Part shown: piece by piece, positions 33,736 to 43,194 of the stretch
Layout: every line of letters begins with the position of its first letter
Numbering within the stretch: the stretch's first letter is position 1
Origin: Brevundimonas sp.
Lineage (GTDB): Bacteria; Pseudomonadota; Alphaproteobacteria; Caulobacterales; Caulobacteraceae
Direction of reading: 5' to 3'
Assembly (NCBI RefSeq): GCF_013912005.1
Contig: NZ_JACESB010000001.1
Span: 124,001-188,000 of the forward strand
DNA: 64,000 nucleotides
The notes under the pieces: generated by a model
What the model was told of the DNA's origin: nothing
The model's database searches: none
Seen by the model: the letters and a program-made list of their open reading frames with translations, nothing else
Made by a program: the position numbers and the translations under genes

Positions 33736-36033
33736 ATGAGCGAGACCACCATCGACACGGCGTCCGCAGCGCCCGCCGACCGGCTGACGCCGCTCCTGTT
33801 CGCCCTCGCGATCTTCACCTCGGCCTCGCTGGTCTTCGTGGTCCAGCCCATGGTGACCAAGCTGATCCTGCCGATGCTGGGCGGCTCGCCGGCGGTGTGG
33901 AACACGGCGATGGTGTTCTTCCAGGCGGCGCTGCTCGTCGGCTACGGCTACGCCCACCTGCTGCAGCGGATCGGCTCGATCCGGGCCCAGGTCGGCGTGC
34001 ACCTCGGCCTGCTGGCGCTGGCCGCCCTGTTCCTGCCGCTGCGGGTCAGCGGCCTGCTCGGCGATCCCGACCCGGCCGCGCCGATCCTCTGGCTGCTGTC
34101 GACCCTGGCCCTGTCCGTCGGCGCGCCGTTCGCCGTCCTGTCGGCCACCGCGCCGCTGCTGCAGGCCTGGTACGCGCGGGTGCGGGCCGGCCACGCGGAC
34201 GGGCGCAATCCCTACGTCCTCTACGCCGCCTCCAACCTCGGCAGCTTCCTCGCCCTGCTGTCCTATCCCGCCCTGATCGAGCCCCTGGCCGCCCTGTCGG
34301 GCCAGCGCTGGGGCTGGACCGCGGGCTACGTCGCCTTCGGGCTGATGATCGTGGCGCTGGCCCTCGTCGTATGGCGCCGCCGGCTGGACCGGAGCGCGGA
34401 GCCTGCGCCGCTGGCCCGCTCGGCGGCCATTCCGTGGCGCGAGAAGGGGGTGCTGGTGCTGCTCGCCGCCGCGCCCTCCAGCCTGATGCTGGGCGTCACC
34501 GCCCACCTGTCGACCGACGTCGCCTCGGCGCCCTTCCTGTGGGTCATTCCGCTGGCGCTGTATCTGCTGACCTTCGTCATCGCCTTCCAGAACCGGCCGT
34601 GGATCCCCCTGTCGGTCACCCTCGCGGTGCAGGCGGCGGTGGGCGCGGTCGTGGTGCTGATCGTCGCCTTCCGCTCGGCGAGCTGGGGCATGGCCTTCGG
34701 CATCCATCTGGTCGCCTTCTTCTTCGCCGCCCTGATGTGCCACCAGCTGCTCGCGGCCCGGCGGCCGCCCCCGGACCGGCTGACGGAATTCTACCTTCTG
34801 CTGTCGCTCGGCGGCGTGGTCGGCGGCGCCTTCACCGCCCTGCTGGCGCCGGTGATCTTCAACATGGTCTGGGAGTACCCGCTGGTGCTGGTGCTGGTCG
34901 GCCTGGCGCGGCCGTGGGGGCGCGGACCGCTGACCCGGGCGCAGACGGCGCTGCTGCTCGCCGCCGCCGTGGTCGCCCTCGCGCCGGTGCTGCTTTCGCT
35001 GTGGCTGAACGCCAACGACGGGGCCCGCGGGCGCTTCTACGAGCTGTTCCCCGGCGGCATGGGACAGCTGGCGATGATCATGCTGATCCCGGCGGCGATC
35101 TGCGCCTTCCTGGTGCGCGGCCGCGCCCCGGCCTTCACCGCCGCGCTGCTGATGATCACCCTGTCGGCCCAGTGGATCGCCCGCGGCTACGACTGGAGCC
35201 TGTCCGAGCGCAGCTTCTTCGGCGTGATGCGCGTCGCCAATGCGCCCGATCCGCGGATGGGCGGGGACGTGCACGTGCTGATGCATGGCACCACCCTGCA
35301 CGGCGCCCAGGCCCGCAACGAGCTGAACGAGTGCGCTCCCACGCTCTACTACAACACCGCCACCCCGATCGGTCAGTCGGCCCTGATGGTCCAGCGGCGC
35401 GGCCCGGCCCGCATCGGCGTGGTCGGGCAGGGCTCGGGGGCGATGGCGGCCTACAAGCGGGCGGAGGACCGGCTGACCTTCTTCGAGATCGATCCGATGG
35501 TCGACCGGCTGTCGCGCGACCCGCAGTGGTTCAGCTACATCTCGGCCTGCGCCGAGGGACCGGTCGACACCGTGCTGGGCGACGCCCGGCTGACGCTCGC
35601 CGACCAGCCGGCGGGCAGCTACGACCTGCTGATCATCGACGCCTTCTCCTCGGATGCGGTGCCCACCCACCTGCTGACCCGCGAGGCCGTGGCCGGCTAT
35701 CTGCGGCTGCTGAAGCCGGAGGGGGTGGTGCTGCTGCACCTCTCCAACCGCAACCTGGAGATCACCCTGCCGGCCATCGCCGCGGCGCAGGAGCTGGGCG
35801 TCCCGGTCCTGCATCAGATCTACTACGAAAGCGGCGCGGCGCCGGACATGGCCGAGGCCTCGACCGAGGCGGTCGTGCTCGGGCGGAGCGAGGCGGCGCT
35901 CGCCGACTTCCGCGCCGATCCGCGCTGGAAGGCGACGCGGCGCACCGGGATCCGGGCGTGGAGCGACGACTATGTGAACCTGTTCGGCGCCCTGTGGCGC
36001 AGCTGGTTCCCGCCGCCGGAGCGGCCGTTCTAG
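33736..36033 (+). CDS. Fused membrane / spermidine-synthase-like protein
   Basis: The 765-residue product joins an N-terminal membrane region of about a dozen helices (about 20-480) to a C-terminal class I methyltransferase-like spermidine-synthase fold (about 545-740). The latter has [29 protein letters not shown] and the catalytic-type [18 protein letters not shown]. Such fused proteins are common in proteobacteria. True aminopropyltransferase activity is unproven, since the canonical gatekeeping region is not evident. The ATG at 33736 is preceded by GGGCGGGC. The gene converges on ispDF with a shared CTAG. Confidence 0.85.
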   Translation: MSETTIDTASAAPADRLTPLLFALAIFTSASLVFVVQPMVTKLILPMLGGSPAVWNTAMVFFQAALLVGYGYAHLLQRIGSIRAQVGVHLGLLALAALFLPLRVSGLLGDPDPAAPILWLLSTLALSVGAPFAVLSATAPLLQAWYARVRAGHADGRNPYVLYAASNLGSFLALLSYPALIEPLAALSGQRWGWTAGYVAFGLMIVALALVVWRRRLDRSAEPAPLARSAAIPWREKGVLVLLAAAPSSLMLGVTAHLSTDVASAPFLWVIPLALYLLTFVIAFQNRPWIPLSVTLAVQAAVGAVVVLIVAFRSASWGMAFGIHLVAFFFAALMCHQLLAARRPPPDRLTEFYLLLSLGGVVGGAFTALLAPVIFNMVWEYPLVLVLVGLARPWGRGPLTRAQTALLLAAAVVALAPVLLSLWLNANDGARGRFYELFPGGMGQLAMIMLIPAAICAFLVRGRAPAFTAALLMITLSAQWIARGYDWSLSERSFFGVMRVANAPDPRMGGDVHVLMHGTTLHGAQARNELNECAPTLYYNTATPIGQSALMVQRRGPARIGVVGQGSGAMAAYKRAEDRLTFFEIDPMVDRLSRDPQWFSYISACAEGPVDTVLGDARLTLADQPAGSYDLLIIDAFSSDAVPTHLLTREAVAGYLRLLKPEGVVLLHLSNRNLEITLPAIAAAQELGVPVLHQIYYESGAAPDMAEASTEAVVLGRSEAALADFRADPRWKATRRTGIRAWSDDYVNLFGALWRSWFPPPERPF

Positions 36034-37187
36034 AGCGGGGCGGGCAGGTCGACGGTGGCGACGGCCTGGGCGGCCAGGCCCTCGCCGCGGCCGGTGAAGC
36101 CCAGTCCCTCGGTCGTCGTAGCCTTGACGCTGACCGCGTCGAGCGGAAGCGCCAGCAGGCCGGCCAGGCGCTCGCGCATGGCTTGACGGTGCGGCTTCAC
36201 CTTCGGCCGCTCGCAGATCAGGGTCACGTCAACGTTGATCAGGCGGCCGCCGCGGGCGCGCAGGCGCTCCACCGCATGGGCCAGGAAGCGGTCGGAGGCG
36301 GCGCCCTTCCACTGCGGGTCGTCGGGCGGGAAGTGGTCGCCGATGTCGCCGTCGCCCATGGCCCCGAGGATCGCATCGGTGAGGGCGTGCAGGCCGGCGT
36401 CGGCGTCGGAATGGCCGATCAGGGTCCGGTCGTGCGGGATCTCGACGCCGCACAGCCAGACCGCGTCGCCCGGTCCCCATCGGTGCACGTCGAAGCCGGA
36501 GCCGGTCCGGGTCTGGCGCGGGATCAGGGCCTCGGCCATGGCGAAATCCTCGGGGAAGGTGAGCTTGAGCAGACGGGGGTCGCCGTCGACGAGGCGGACC
36601 CGCCCGCCGGCGCGCTGCACCACGGTCGCCTCGTCCGTGGCGGCTTCGCCCTGCGGCCAGGCGGCGTAGGCCCCGACGAGGGTCTCCAGCCGGAAGGCCT
36701 GGGGGGTCTGGGCCCGCCACAGGCCGTCGCGGCCGACGGGCCCGGCGACGAAGCCGTCCTCGCCGCGGCGGAGGCTGTCGGCGACGGCCAGGGCGGGGAG
36801 GGCGCCGTCGGCCTCCCCGAGGGCGGCGAGGCAACGGGCGATCACGGCGCGGGAGAGCAGCGGGCGGGCGGCGTCGTGGACGAGCACCGGCCGGCCGCCG
36901 GGGCCGCCCAGGGCCGCAAGGCCGTTGCGCACGGAGTCCGCGCGCTCGGCGCCGCCGGGGGCGAGCCGCCAGCCGGAGAGTCCGGCCAGCGCCGCGGAGG
37001 CCTCGGCCTCGGCGTCGGGGGGGACCACCACCACCACCTCGTCGGCGCCGGCGTCGATCAGGGCCCCCACCGACCAGCGGATCACCGGCCGCCCGCCCAG
37101 CGGACGCCACTGCTTGGCCCCGCCGGCGCGCGATCCGGAACCGGCGGCGACCACCACGGCGGCGAAGGCGGGGAGGGGCGAGGTCAT
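36030..37187 (-). CDS. ispDF: Bifunctional IspD/IspF (MEP-pathway cytidylyltransferase and cyclodiphosphate synthase)
   Basis: IspDF catalyses two non-consecutive steps of isoprenoid synthesis. The ATG at 37187 gives 385 residues; the frame remains open for 46 codons upstream, but that stretch is non-coding and runs into dusB. The IspD half (about 1-228) has [21 protein letters not shown] and AQTPQAF. The IspF half (about 230-385) has GSGFDVHRW with metal ligands, [19 protein letters not shown] and [15 protein letters not shown]. It is divergent from dusB; the true starts are 65 bases apart. Confidence 0.95.
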   Translation of the reverse strand: MTSPLPAFAAVVVAAGSGSRAGGAKQWRPLGGRPVIRWSVGALIDAGADEVVVVVPPDAEAEASAALAGLSGWRLAPGGAERADSVRNGLAALGGPGGRPVLVHDAARPLLSRAVIARCLAALGEADGALPALAVADSLRRGEDGFVAGPVGRDGLWRAQTPQAFRLETLVGAYAAWPQGEAATDEATVVQRAGGRVRLVDGDPRLLKLTFPEDFAMAEALIPRQTRTGSGFDVHRWGPGDAVWLCGVEIPHDRTLIGHSDADAGLHALTDAILGAMGDGDIGDHFPPDDPQWKGAASDRFLAHAVERLRARGGRLINVDVTLICERPKVKPHRQAMRERLAGLLALPLDAVSVKATTTEGLGFTGRGEGLAAQAVATVDLPAPL

Positions 37188-37251
37188 CGCCGGCCTTCTA
37201 ATCGCCGCGGTTGCGCTTGACGAGAGGCGCGTCGGTCGGCGGTAAGGACGG

Positions 37252-38304
37252 ATGAGCCCAGGACTCCAGATCGGCGAGGTGCACGTGCCCGGCCGGGTGC
37301 TGACCGCGCCCATGACCGGCATCACCGACCTGCCGTTTCGCCAGCTCGCCTCGCGGCTGGGCGCGGCCTATGTGGCGACCGAGATGGTGGCGGCGGCCGA
37401 GCTGGCGCGGGCCCGGCCGGACGTGGTGCGCCGCGCCGCGGTCGGCGAGGGGCTGCCGCTGACGGTGATCCAGCTGGTGGGCGGGGATCCGGCGGCCATC
37501 GCCGAGGGGGCCCGCATGGCCGAGCGGGCCGGCGCCGACATCGTCGACCTGAACTTCGGCTGCCCGGCCAAGGAGGTCACCGGCGCCGCCTGCGGCTCGG
37601 CCCTGATGCGCACGCCGGACCTGGCCTGCCGCATCATGGAGGCCGCGGTGGCCGCCACCTCACGCCCGGTGACGGTCAAGATGCGTCTCGGCTGGGACGA
37701 CGCCTCGCGGAACGCGGCCGATCTGGCGCGACGGGCGGAGGCGCTCGGCGTGAAGGCGGTGACCGTGCACGGGCGCACGCGGCAGCAGTTCTACACCGGC
37801 CGGGCCGACTGGGCGGCGGTGCGCGAGGTGAAGGCGGCGGTGGGCGTGCCGGTGATCGTCAACGGCGACATCCTGACGGCCGAAGACGCGCGCGCGGCGC
37901 TGGAACGGTCCGGGGCCGACGCCCTGATGCTGGGGCGCGGCGTGTACGGGCGGCCGTGGCTGGCGGCGCACCTGGAGCGGGCGCTGGCGGACGGGACGGT
38001 GCTGCGGGAGCCGGACCGGGTCGAGCGGCTGGCCATCGTCGTCGAGCACCTGCGGGCCTCGGTGGCCTTCTACGGCCTGCCGCTGGGGCTGAAGATGTTC
38101 CGCAAGCATCTCGGCTGGTACGTCGAACAGGCGCCGTGGCCGGCCGACGCGGCGGACCGTCGGGCGGCCAAGGCGCGACTGTGCCGGCTGGAGACGCCCG
38201 GCGAGGTCGAGGCGGCGTTGGCGGAGCTGTGGCGGCCGGTGACGCTTTCTGGCAACTCTGCTGTTGATATCGGGCCACAGTTGGCGGAAGCTGCGGAGGC
38301 ATGA
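37252..38304 (+). CDS. dusB: tRNA-dihydrouridine synthase B (NifR3)
   Basis: DusB reduces specific uridines of the tRNA D loop using an FMN cofactor. The 350 residues include [19 protein letters not shown], the catalytic C104 in [32 protein letters not shown] and NGDI. The extreme C-terminus (about the last 20 codons, 38245-38304) is unusually AT-rich with codons such as TCT, GTT and GAT that are rare in the window. The stop overlaps the ntrY start (ATGA). In Caulobacter ntrB and ntrC lie between nifR3 and ntrY; here they are absent. Confidence 0.95.
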   Translation: MSPGLQIGEVHVPGRVLTAPMTGITDLPFRQLASRLGAAYVATEMVAAAELARARPDVVRRAAVGEGLPLTVIQLVGGDPAAIAEGARMAERAGADIVDLNFGCPAKEVTGAACGSALMRTPDLACRIMEAAVAATSRPVTVKMRLGWDDASRNAADLARRAEALGVKAVTVHGRTRQQFYTGRADWAAVREVKAAVGVPVIVNGDILTAEDARAALERSGADALMLGRGVYGRPWLAAHLERALADGTVLREPDRVERLAIVVEHLRASVAFYGLPLGLKMFRKHLGWYVEQAPWPADAADRRAAKARLCRLETPGEVEAALAELWRPVTLSGNSAVDIGPQLAEAAEA

Positions 38305-40580
38305 CGGACACGCCCGCCGCCGACCACGCGCCTGAGCCGCCCCGCCGCGGGGCGGCGCGCTGGTTCGCCGGCTGGTCGGAGGATCGCCGCCGCAACGTCT
38401 TCCTCGCCGCCTACGCCCTCGCCTTCCTGGTCAGCGGCGCGGCCATCTGGCTGCTGGCCACGGCCCCGGGCGCGAGCGGCGACGGGGCGCGGGAGTCGTC
38501 CAGCCGCGCGGTGCTGGCGGTGCTGGGATTCAACCTGCTGCTGATCGGCGGCCTGGCGGTCGTCATCGGCCGGCGCGTGCTCGTGCTGGTGCGCCGGCGC
38601 ACCCACGCCGGCGCGCGGCTGCACCTGCGCTTCGTCACCCTGTTCTCGCTGGTGGCGCTGGTGCCCGCCGTGGCCATCGCCCTCGTCTTCGGCGTGCTGG
38701 TCAACCGCGGCGTGGACCAGTGGTTCAGCGGCAATGTGCAGGCGGCGGTCGACAACGGCGCCCTGATCGGCGAAGCCTACCTCGCCGACGTCTCCGGCGA
38801 GATGGACGGGGACCTGGGCGTCATCGCCGAGCAACTGGGCGGGGTGCGCGGCCTGTTCGGCCAGCGCATCCAGTTCTCGGACGCCCTGACCCAGATCGCC
38901 GACCTGTTCGGCTACCCCGCCGTCTATGTGCTCGGCCCCGCCGGCGAGGTGCTGGCCAGCGGCGAGACGGCGGGGGCGCCCCCCTACGTCGCCCCGCCGC
39001 GCGCCGTGCTGGAGGCGGCGGCGGAGGGCGGCGAGCCGCCGCAGCAGGTCACGGAGAACCCCGACGCGGTCCGCTCGCTGATGGCCCTGCCGGGCTATGG
39101 CGAGGCCTACCTCTACCTCGTCCGGCCGTTGCAGCCGGGCCTCATCGCGCAGATGCGCAACGCCGAGCAGTCGATCGTCGCCTATCGCGAGGCGCGGGAG
39201 AGCCGGGACCGCATCCAGGCCGCCTTCGCCCTCAGCTATTTCGAGACCGCCCTGCTGGTGCTGGTCGGCGCCGTCTGGCTGGGGATGTCGGCCGCCAGCG
39301 CCATCTCCGCGCCCATCGGCCGGCTGGTGGAGGCCGCGGACCGCGCCGCCGCCGGCGATCTGTCGGCCCGGGTGGACGACCGGGAGGGGCCGGGCGAGAT
39401 CCAGACCCTGTCCGCCGCCTTCAACCGGATGACCGGCGACCTCGAGGCCCAGCAGGGGGCGCTGCGGGCCGCGAGCGAGGAAGCGCAGGCGCGCACGGTG
39501 TTCATCGAGACGGTGCTGTCGGGGGTGTCGGCCGGGGTGATCGGGGTCGATCGCCGCCGGCGCGTCTCGGCCATCAACGACAGCGCGGTCGAGCTGCTGG
39601 CCATACCTGACGCCGAGATCATCGGCCGGCCGCTGGGCGAGGTGTCGCCCGAGCTGAGCGAGCTGGCGGGGCGGGCCGAGGCCCACATCGAGGAGGAGAT
39701 CGACGTCAGCCGCGGCGGCGAGACCCGCCGGCTGCGCGTGCGCATCGAGGGCGGTCTGGGCGGCGAGATGGTGCTGACCTTCGACGACATCACCCGCCTG
39801 GTCACCGCCCAGCGCAACGCCGCCTGGCGCGACGTCGCCCGGCGCATCGCCCACGAGATCAAGAACCCGCTGACCCCGATCCAGCTGTCGGCCGAGCGGC
39901 TGCGCCGCCGCTACCGCAAGCAGGTGGGGGATGACGTGGAGGTGTTCGATCGCTGCACCGAGACCATCATCCGCCAGGTCGGCGACATCGGCCGGATGGT
40001 GGACGAGTTCTCGTCCTTCGCCCGCATGCCGGCGCCCCGTTTCACCGTCGAGGATCCGGCCGAGCTGCTGCGCGAGGCGGTGTTCGCCCAGCGCGTGGCG
40101 GCGCCCGACGTCGGGGTGGAGCTGGTCGAGCCGCTGCCGCGGGCGGTGCTGCACGCGGACGGCCGCATGGTCGGCCAGGCCCTGACCAACATCCTCAAGA
40201 ACGCCGGGGAGGCAGTGGCGGCCCGGCGCGAGGCGGACCCCCGACCGACCGACGGCGCGCGGCCGGGCATTTCGGCCCGCCTGACGGTCGAGGACGGCCA
40301 GGCGGTGTTCGAGGTCGAGGACGACGGTCCCGGCCTGCCGGCGCGCGACCGCGACCGGCTCACCGAACCCTATGTGACCACGCGCGAGAAGGGCACCGGC
40401 CTCGGCCTGGCCATCGTCAAGCGCATCTGCGAGGAGCACGGCGGCGAGCTGAAGCTGGCCGACGCCGAGACCCTCTCCGGCGCGCGCGTGTGTCTGATCT
40501 TCCCCCTGAAGGCGGCCCCGGCGGCCGGGAGCAAGGGCGCTGCGGCGCCGGCGCCCCCGGCGCGCGCGGCCGCGCAATAG
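38301..40580 (+). CDS. ntrY: Nitrogen-regulation sensor histidine kinase NtrY
   Basis: The 759-residue membrane kinase is the partner of NtrX. It has three N-terminal helices plus one at about 312-333, a large periplasmic loop, a HAMP linker (about 335-390), a PAS domain (about 395-490), the phospho-acceptor H518 in AHEIKNPLTP, and an HATPase domain with NILKNAGEAV, EDDGPGLP and GTGLGLAIVKRICEEHGG. The tail is Ala/Pro-rich. The start overlaps dusB by 4 bases, and ntrX follows after 9 bases. Confidence 0.95.
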   Translation: MTDTPAADHAPEPPRRGAARWFAGWSEDRRRNVFLAAYALAFLVSGAAIWLLATAPGASGDGARESSSRAVLAVLGFNLLLIGGLAVVIGRRVLVLVRRRTHAGARLHLRFVTLFSLVALVPAVAIALVFGVLVNRGVDQWFSGNVQAAVDNGALIGEAYLADVSGEMDGDLGVIAEQLGGVRGLFGQRIQFSDALTQIADLFGYPAVYVLGPAGEVLASGETAGAPPYVAPPRAVLEAAAEGGEPPQQVTENPDAVRSLMALPGYGEAYLYLVRPLQPGLIAQMRNAEQSIVAYREARESRDRIQAAFALSYFETALLVLVGAVWLGMSAASAISAPIGRLVEAADRAAAGDLSARVDDREGPGEIQTLSAAFNRMTGDLEAQQGALRAASEEAQARTVFIETVLSGVSAGVIGVDRRRRVSAINDSAVELLAIPDAEIIGRPLGEVSPELSELAGRAEAHIEEEIDVSRGGETRRLRVRIEGGLGGEMVLTFDDITRLVTAQRNAAWRDVARRIAHEIKNPLTPIQLSAERLRRRYRKQVGDDVEVFDRCTETIIRQVGDIGRMVDEFSSFARMPAPRFTVEDPAELLREAVFAQRVAAPDVGVELVEPLPRAVLHADGRMVGQALTNILKNAGEAVAARREADPRPTDGARPGISARLTVEDGQAVFEVEDDGPGLPARDRDRLTEPYVTTREKGTGLGLAIVKRICEEHGGELKLADAETLSGARVCLIFPLKAAPAAGSKGAAAPAPPARAAAQ

Positions 40581-40589
40581 CGAGGCGTC

Positions 40590-42005
40590 ATGCGATCTAC
40601 GGGAGCCGACATTCTGGTCGTCGACGACGAGGCCGACATCCGCGAACTGGTCTCGGGCCTGCTCGAGGACGAGGGGCATGCGGTGCGCGTCGCCGCCAAT
40701 TCCGACGAGGCCCTGGCGGCCATCCGGGCCCGCAAGCCGTCGCTGGCCCTGCTCGACATCTGGATGCAGGGCGGCGGCCTCGACGGGCTGGAGCTGCTGG
40801 ACCTGATCAAGGAGCTGGATCCCGATCTGCCCGTGGTCATGATCTCCGGCCACGGCAACATCGAGACGGCGGTCAGCGCCCTGCAGCGCGGGGCCTATGA
40901 CTTCATTGAAAAGCCCTTCAAGTCCGACCGGTTGGTGGTGGTCGTTCAGAGAGCGCTGGAAGCCTCGCAGCTGAAGCGGGAGAACCGCCGCCTGCGCGCC
41001 CAGGTGGCGGCTCCGACCGGTCTGATCGGCAAGTCGGCCGCGGCCCAGGCGCTGCGCAGCACCATCGCCAAGGTGGCCCCGGCCAACAGCCGGGTGCTGA
41101 TCTCGGGCCCGCCGGGCTCCGGCAAGGAGCTGGTGGCGCGGCAGATCCACGAGGCCAGCGCCCGGGCCCGCGCCGAGTTCGTGGCCATCGCCGCCGCCGG
41201 CATGACTCCCGAGCGCCTCGACGTCGAGCTGTTCGGCGAGGAGGGGGTCGACGGGCGGCCGCGCAAGATCGGCGTGTTCGAGCGCGCCCACGGCGGCACC
41301 CTGTACCTCGACGACGTCGGCGACATGCCGCGCGAGAGCCAGAGCCGGGTGCTGCGGGTCCTGGTCGAACAGCGCTTCCGCCGGGTGGGCGGGGAGCAGG
41401 ACGTCCAGGTCGACGTGCGCGTGATCACCTCGACCTCGCGCGATCTCAAGGAGGAGATCGCCGCCGGCCGCTTCCGCGAGGACCTGTTCCACCGGCTGAA
41501 CGTGGTGCCGATCCGGGTGCCGCCGCTGGCTGAGCGGCGCGAGGACATCGCCGAACTGGTGGAGTATTTCATCGAGAGCCTCGCCGCCTCCCAGGGCCTG
41601 CCGCGCCGGCGGCTGGGCGAGGACGCCATCGCGGTGCTGCAGGTCCATCCGTGGCCGGGCAACGTCCGTCAGCTCCGCAACAACGTCGAGCGCCTGCTGA
41701 TCCTCGCCACCGGAGATCCGTCGGAGCCGATCGGCGCCGACGCCCTGCCGCAGGAGGCGACCAACGCCGGCTCCAGCGGCTCGCTGGGGGCCGAACGCAT
41801 CATCGCCCTGCCGCTGCGCGAGGCGCGCGAAGTGTTCGAGCGGGAGTACCTGGCGGCGCAGATCATGCGCTTCGGCGGCAACATCAGCCGCACCGCCGCC
41901 TTCATCGGCATGGAGCGCTCGGCCCTGCACCGGAAGCTCAAGTCGCTGGGCGTGTCGCCGGCGCGGGGCGGCGAGGACATCGACGAAGGATCGGTCGAGG
42001 AATGA
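40590..42005 (+). CDS. ntrX: Response regulator NtrX (AAA+, lacking GAFTGA)
   Basis: The 471 residues comprise a receiver (acidic D12/D13, phospho-site D56, K108), an AAA+ domain (about 143-375) with Walker A GPPGSGKE at 173-180, and a Fis-type DNA-binding helix-turn-helix at the end (ISRTAAFIG..RSALHRKL). The L1 loop that follows ELFG (213-216) reads EEGVDGRPRKIGVFE and lacks the GAFTGA motif needed to remodel sigma-54 holoenzyme. The Walker B is LYLDD rather than LFLDE. It probably regulates without sigma-54 activation. The stop overlaps the dat start. Confidence 0.95.
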   Translation: MRSTGADILVVDDEADIRELVSGLLEDEGHAVRVAANSDEALAAIRARKPSLALLDIWMQGGGLDGLELLDLIKELDPDLPVVMISGHGNIETAVSALQRGAYDFIEKPFKSDRLVVVVQRALEASQLKRENRRLRAQVAAPTGLIGKSAAAQALRSTIAKVAPANSRVLISGPPGSGKELVARQIHEASARARAEFVAIAAAGMTPERLDVELFGEEGVDGRPRKIGVFERAHGGTLYLDDVGDMPRESQSRVLRVLVEQRFRRVGGEQDVQVDVRVITSTSRDLKEEIAAGRFREDLFHRLNVVPIRVPPLAERREDIAELVEYFIESLAASQGLPRRRLGEDAIAVLQVHPWPGNVRQLRNNVERLLILATGDPSEPIGADALPQEATNAGSSGSLGAERIIALPLREAREVFEREYLAAQIMRFGGNISRTAAFIGMERSALHRKLKSLGVSPARGGEDIDEGSVEE

Positions 42006-42865
42006 GTCGCGTCGCCTATGTCAACGGAACCTATCGTCCGCTGCGCGACGCCGTCGTGCACGTGGAGGACCGCGGGTTCCAGTTCGCCGACGGGGTCTAT
42101 GAGGTCTGGTCGGTGTTCGACGGCCGCCTGGCCGACTTCGAGGGGCACCTGACCCGCCTGTGGCGCAGCCTCGACGAGCTGCGCATCGATCGCCCCATGA
42201 CGCGCGAGGCGCTGGCGCGGGTGTTGAAGGAGACGGTGCGCCGCAACCGGGTGCGCGAGGGGCTGGTCTACATCCAGATCACCCGCGGCACGGCCCGCCG
42301 CGACCATCCGTTCCCGGCCGAGGGCACCCCGCCCAGCGTCATCGTCACCGCCCGCACCCTGCCGCTGGCGAAGGGGAACGCCGCCGCCGAGAAGGGCGTG
42401 GCGGTGATCACCCAGCCCGACATTCGCTGGGGCCGCTGCGACATCAAGACCGTGGGCCTGCTGCCCAATGTGCTGGCCAAGCAGGCGGCGAAGGAGCGCG
42501 GCGCGGCCGAGGCCTGGATGGTCGACGAGATGGGCCTGGTCACCGAGGGCTCCTCGACCAACGCCTGGATCGTCGACGAGCACGGCAAGCTGCGCACGCG
42601 CGACACCCAGTCCAACATCCTGCGGGGGATCACCCGCGCGGCCGTGCTGGAGCTGGCGTCGAGCGAGGGCGTCGAGCTGGAGGAGCGGGCCTTCTCGGTC
42701 GAGGAGGCCAAGCGGGCGAAGGAGGCCTTCTACACCTCGGCCAGCGGCTTCGTGATGCCGGCGGTGTCCATCGACGGCGTGAAGATCGGCGACGGAAAGC
42801 CGGGGCCGATCGCGACGAAGCTGCGCACCCTCTACCTTGAACGGGCGCGGCGCGAGGCCATCTAG
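42002..42865 (+). CDS. dat: D-amino-acid aminotransferase (class IV PLP)
   Basis: This enzyme interconverts D-alanine and other D-amino acids with 2-oxo acids, supplying D-Glu and D-Ala for peptidoglycan. The 287 residues have [14 protein letters not shown] at the N-terminus, the PLP lysine K149 in [24 protein letters not shown] and the C-terminal [12 protein letters not shown]. The ATG overlaps the ntrX stop (ATGA). A class IV branched-chain or lyase activity is less likely given the D-aminotransferase-type [12 protein letters not shown] block. The ntrX-dat-hfq order is widespread in alphaproteobacteria. Confidence 0.92.
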   Translation: MSRVAYVNGTYRPLRDAVVHVEDRGFQFADGVYEVWSVFDGRLADFEGHLTRLWRSLDELRIDRPMTREALARVLKETVRRNRVREGLVYIQITRGTARRDHPFPAEGTPPSVIVTARTLPLAKGNAAAEKGVAVITQPDIRWGRCDIKTVGLLPNVLAKQAAKERGAAEAWMVDEMGLVTEGSSTNAWIVDEHGKLRTRDTQSNILRGITRAAVLELASSEGVELEERAFSVEEAKRAKEAFYTSASGFVMPAVSIDGVKIGDGKPGPIATKLRTLYLERARREAI

Positions 42866-42948
42866 GCGTTGCGACGGACGCAGGCGCCGTTAAGGTGGCC
42901 CGACCGGCCCCTCCCGCCGGCAAGCAACAAGAACAGGACCAACCTGCC

Positions 42949-43194
42949 ATGTCGCACGACAAGCGTCAGAACCTTCAGGACACCTTCCTCAACTCGGTCC
43001 GCAAGACCAAGACGCCGCTGACCATCTTCCTCGTGAACGGGGTCAAGCTGCAGGGGATCGTCACCTGGTTCGACAACTTCTGTGTGCTGCTGCGTCGCGA
43101 TGGCCAGTCGCAGCTCGTCTACAAGCACGCCATTTCGACCATCATGCCGTCCGCGCCCGTGCAGCTGTACGAGCCCGACGCTGAAGAAGACTGA
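42949..43194 (+). CDS. hfq: RNA chaperone Hfq
   Basis: Hfq forms a hexameric ring that pairs small RNAs with mRNAs. The ATG at 42949 gives 81 residues with the usual N-terminus ([12 protein letters not shown]), Sm1 ([19 protein letters not shown]) and Sm2 ([11 protein letters not shown], including the proximal-face K-H pair at 59-60) and a short acidic tail. The open frame extends 18 codons upstream, but those lack family similarity. hflX starts on the very next base after the stop. Confidence 0.96.
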   Translation: MSHDKRQNLQDTFLNSVRKTKTPLTIFLVNGVKLQGIVTWFDNFCVLLRRDGQSQLVYKHAISTIMPSAPVQLYEPDAEED

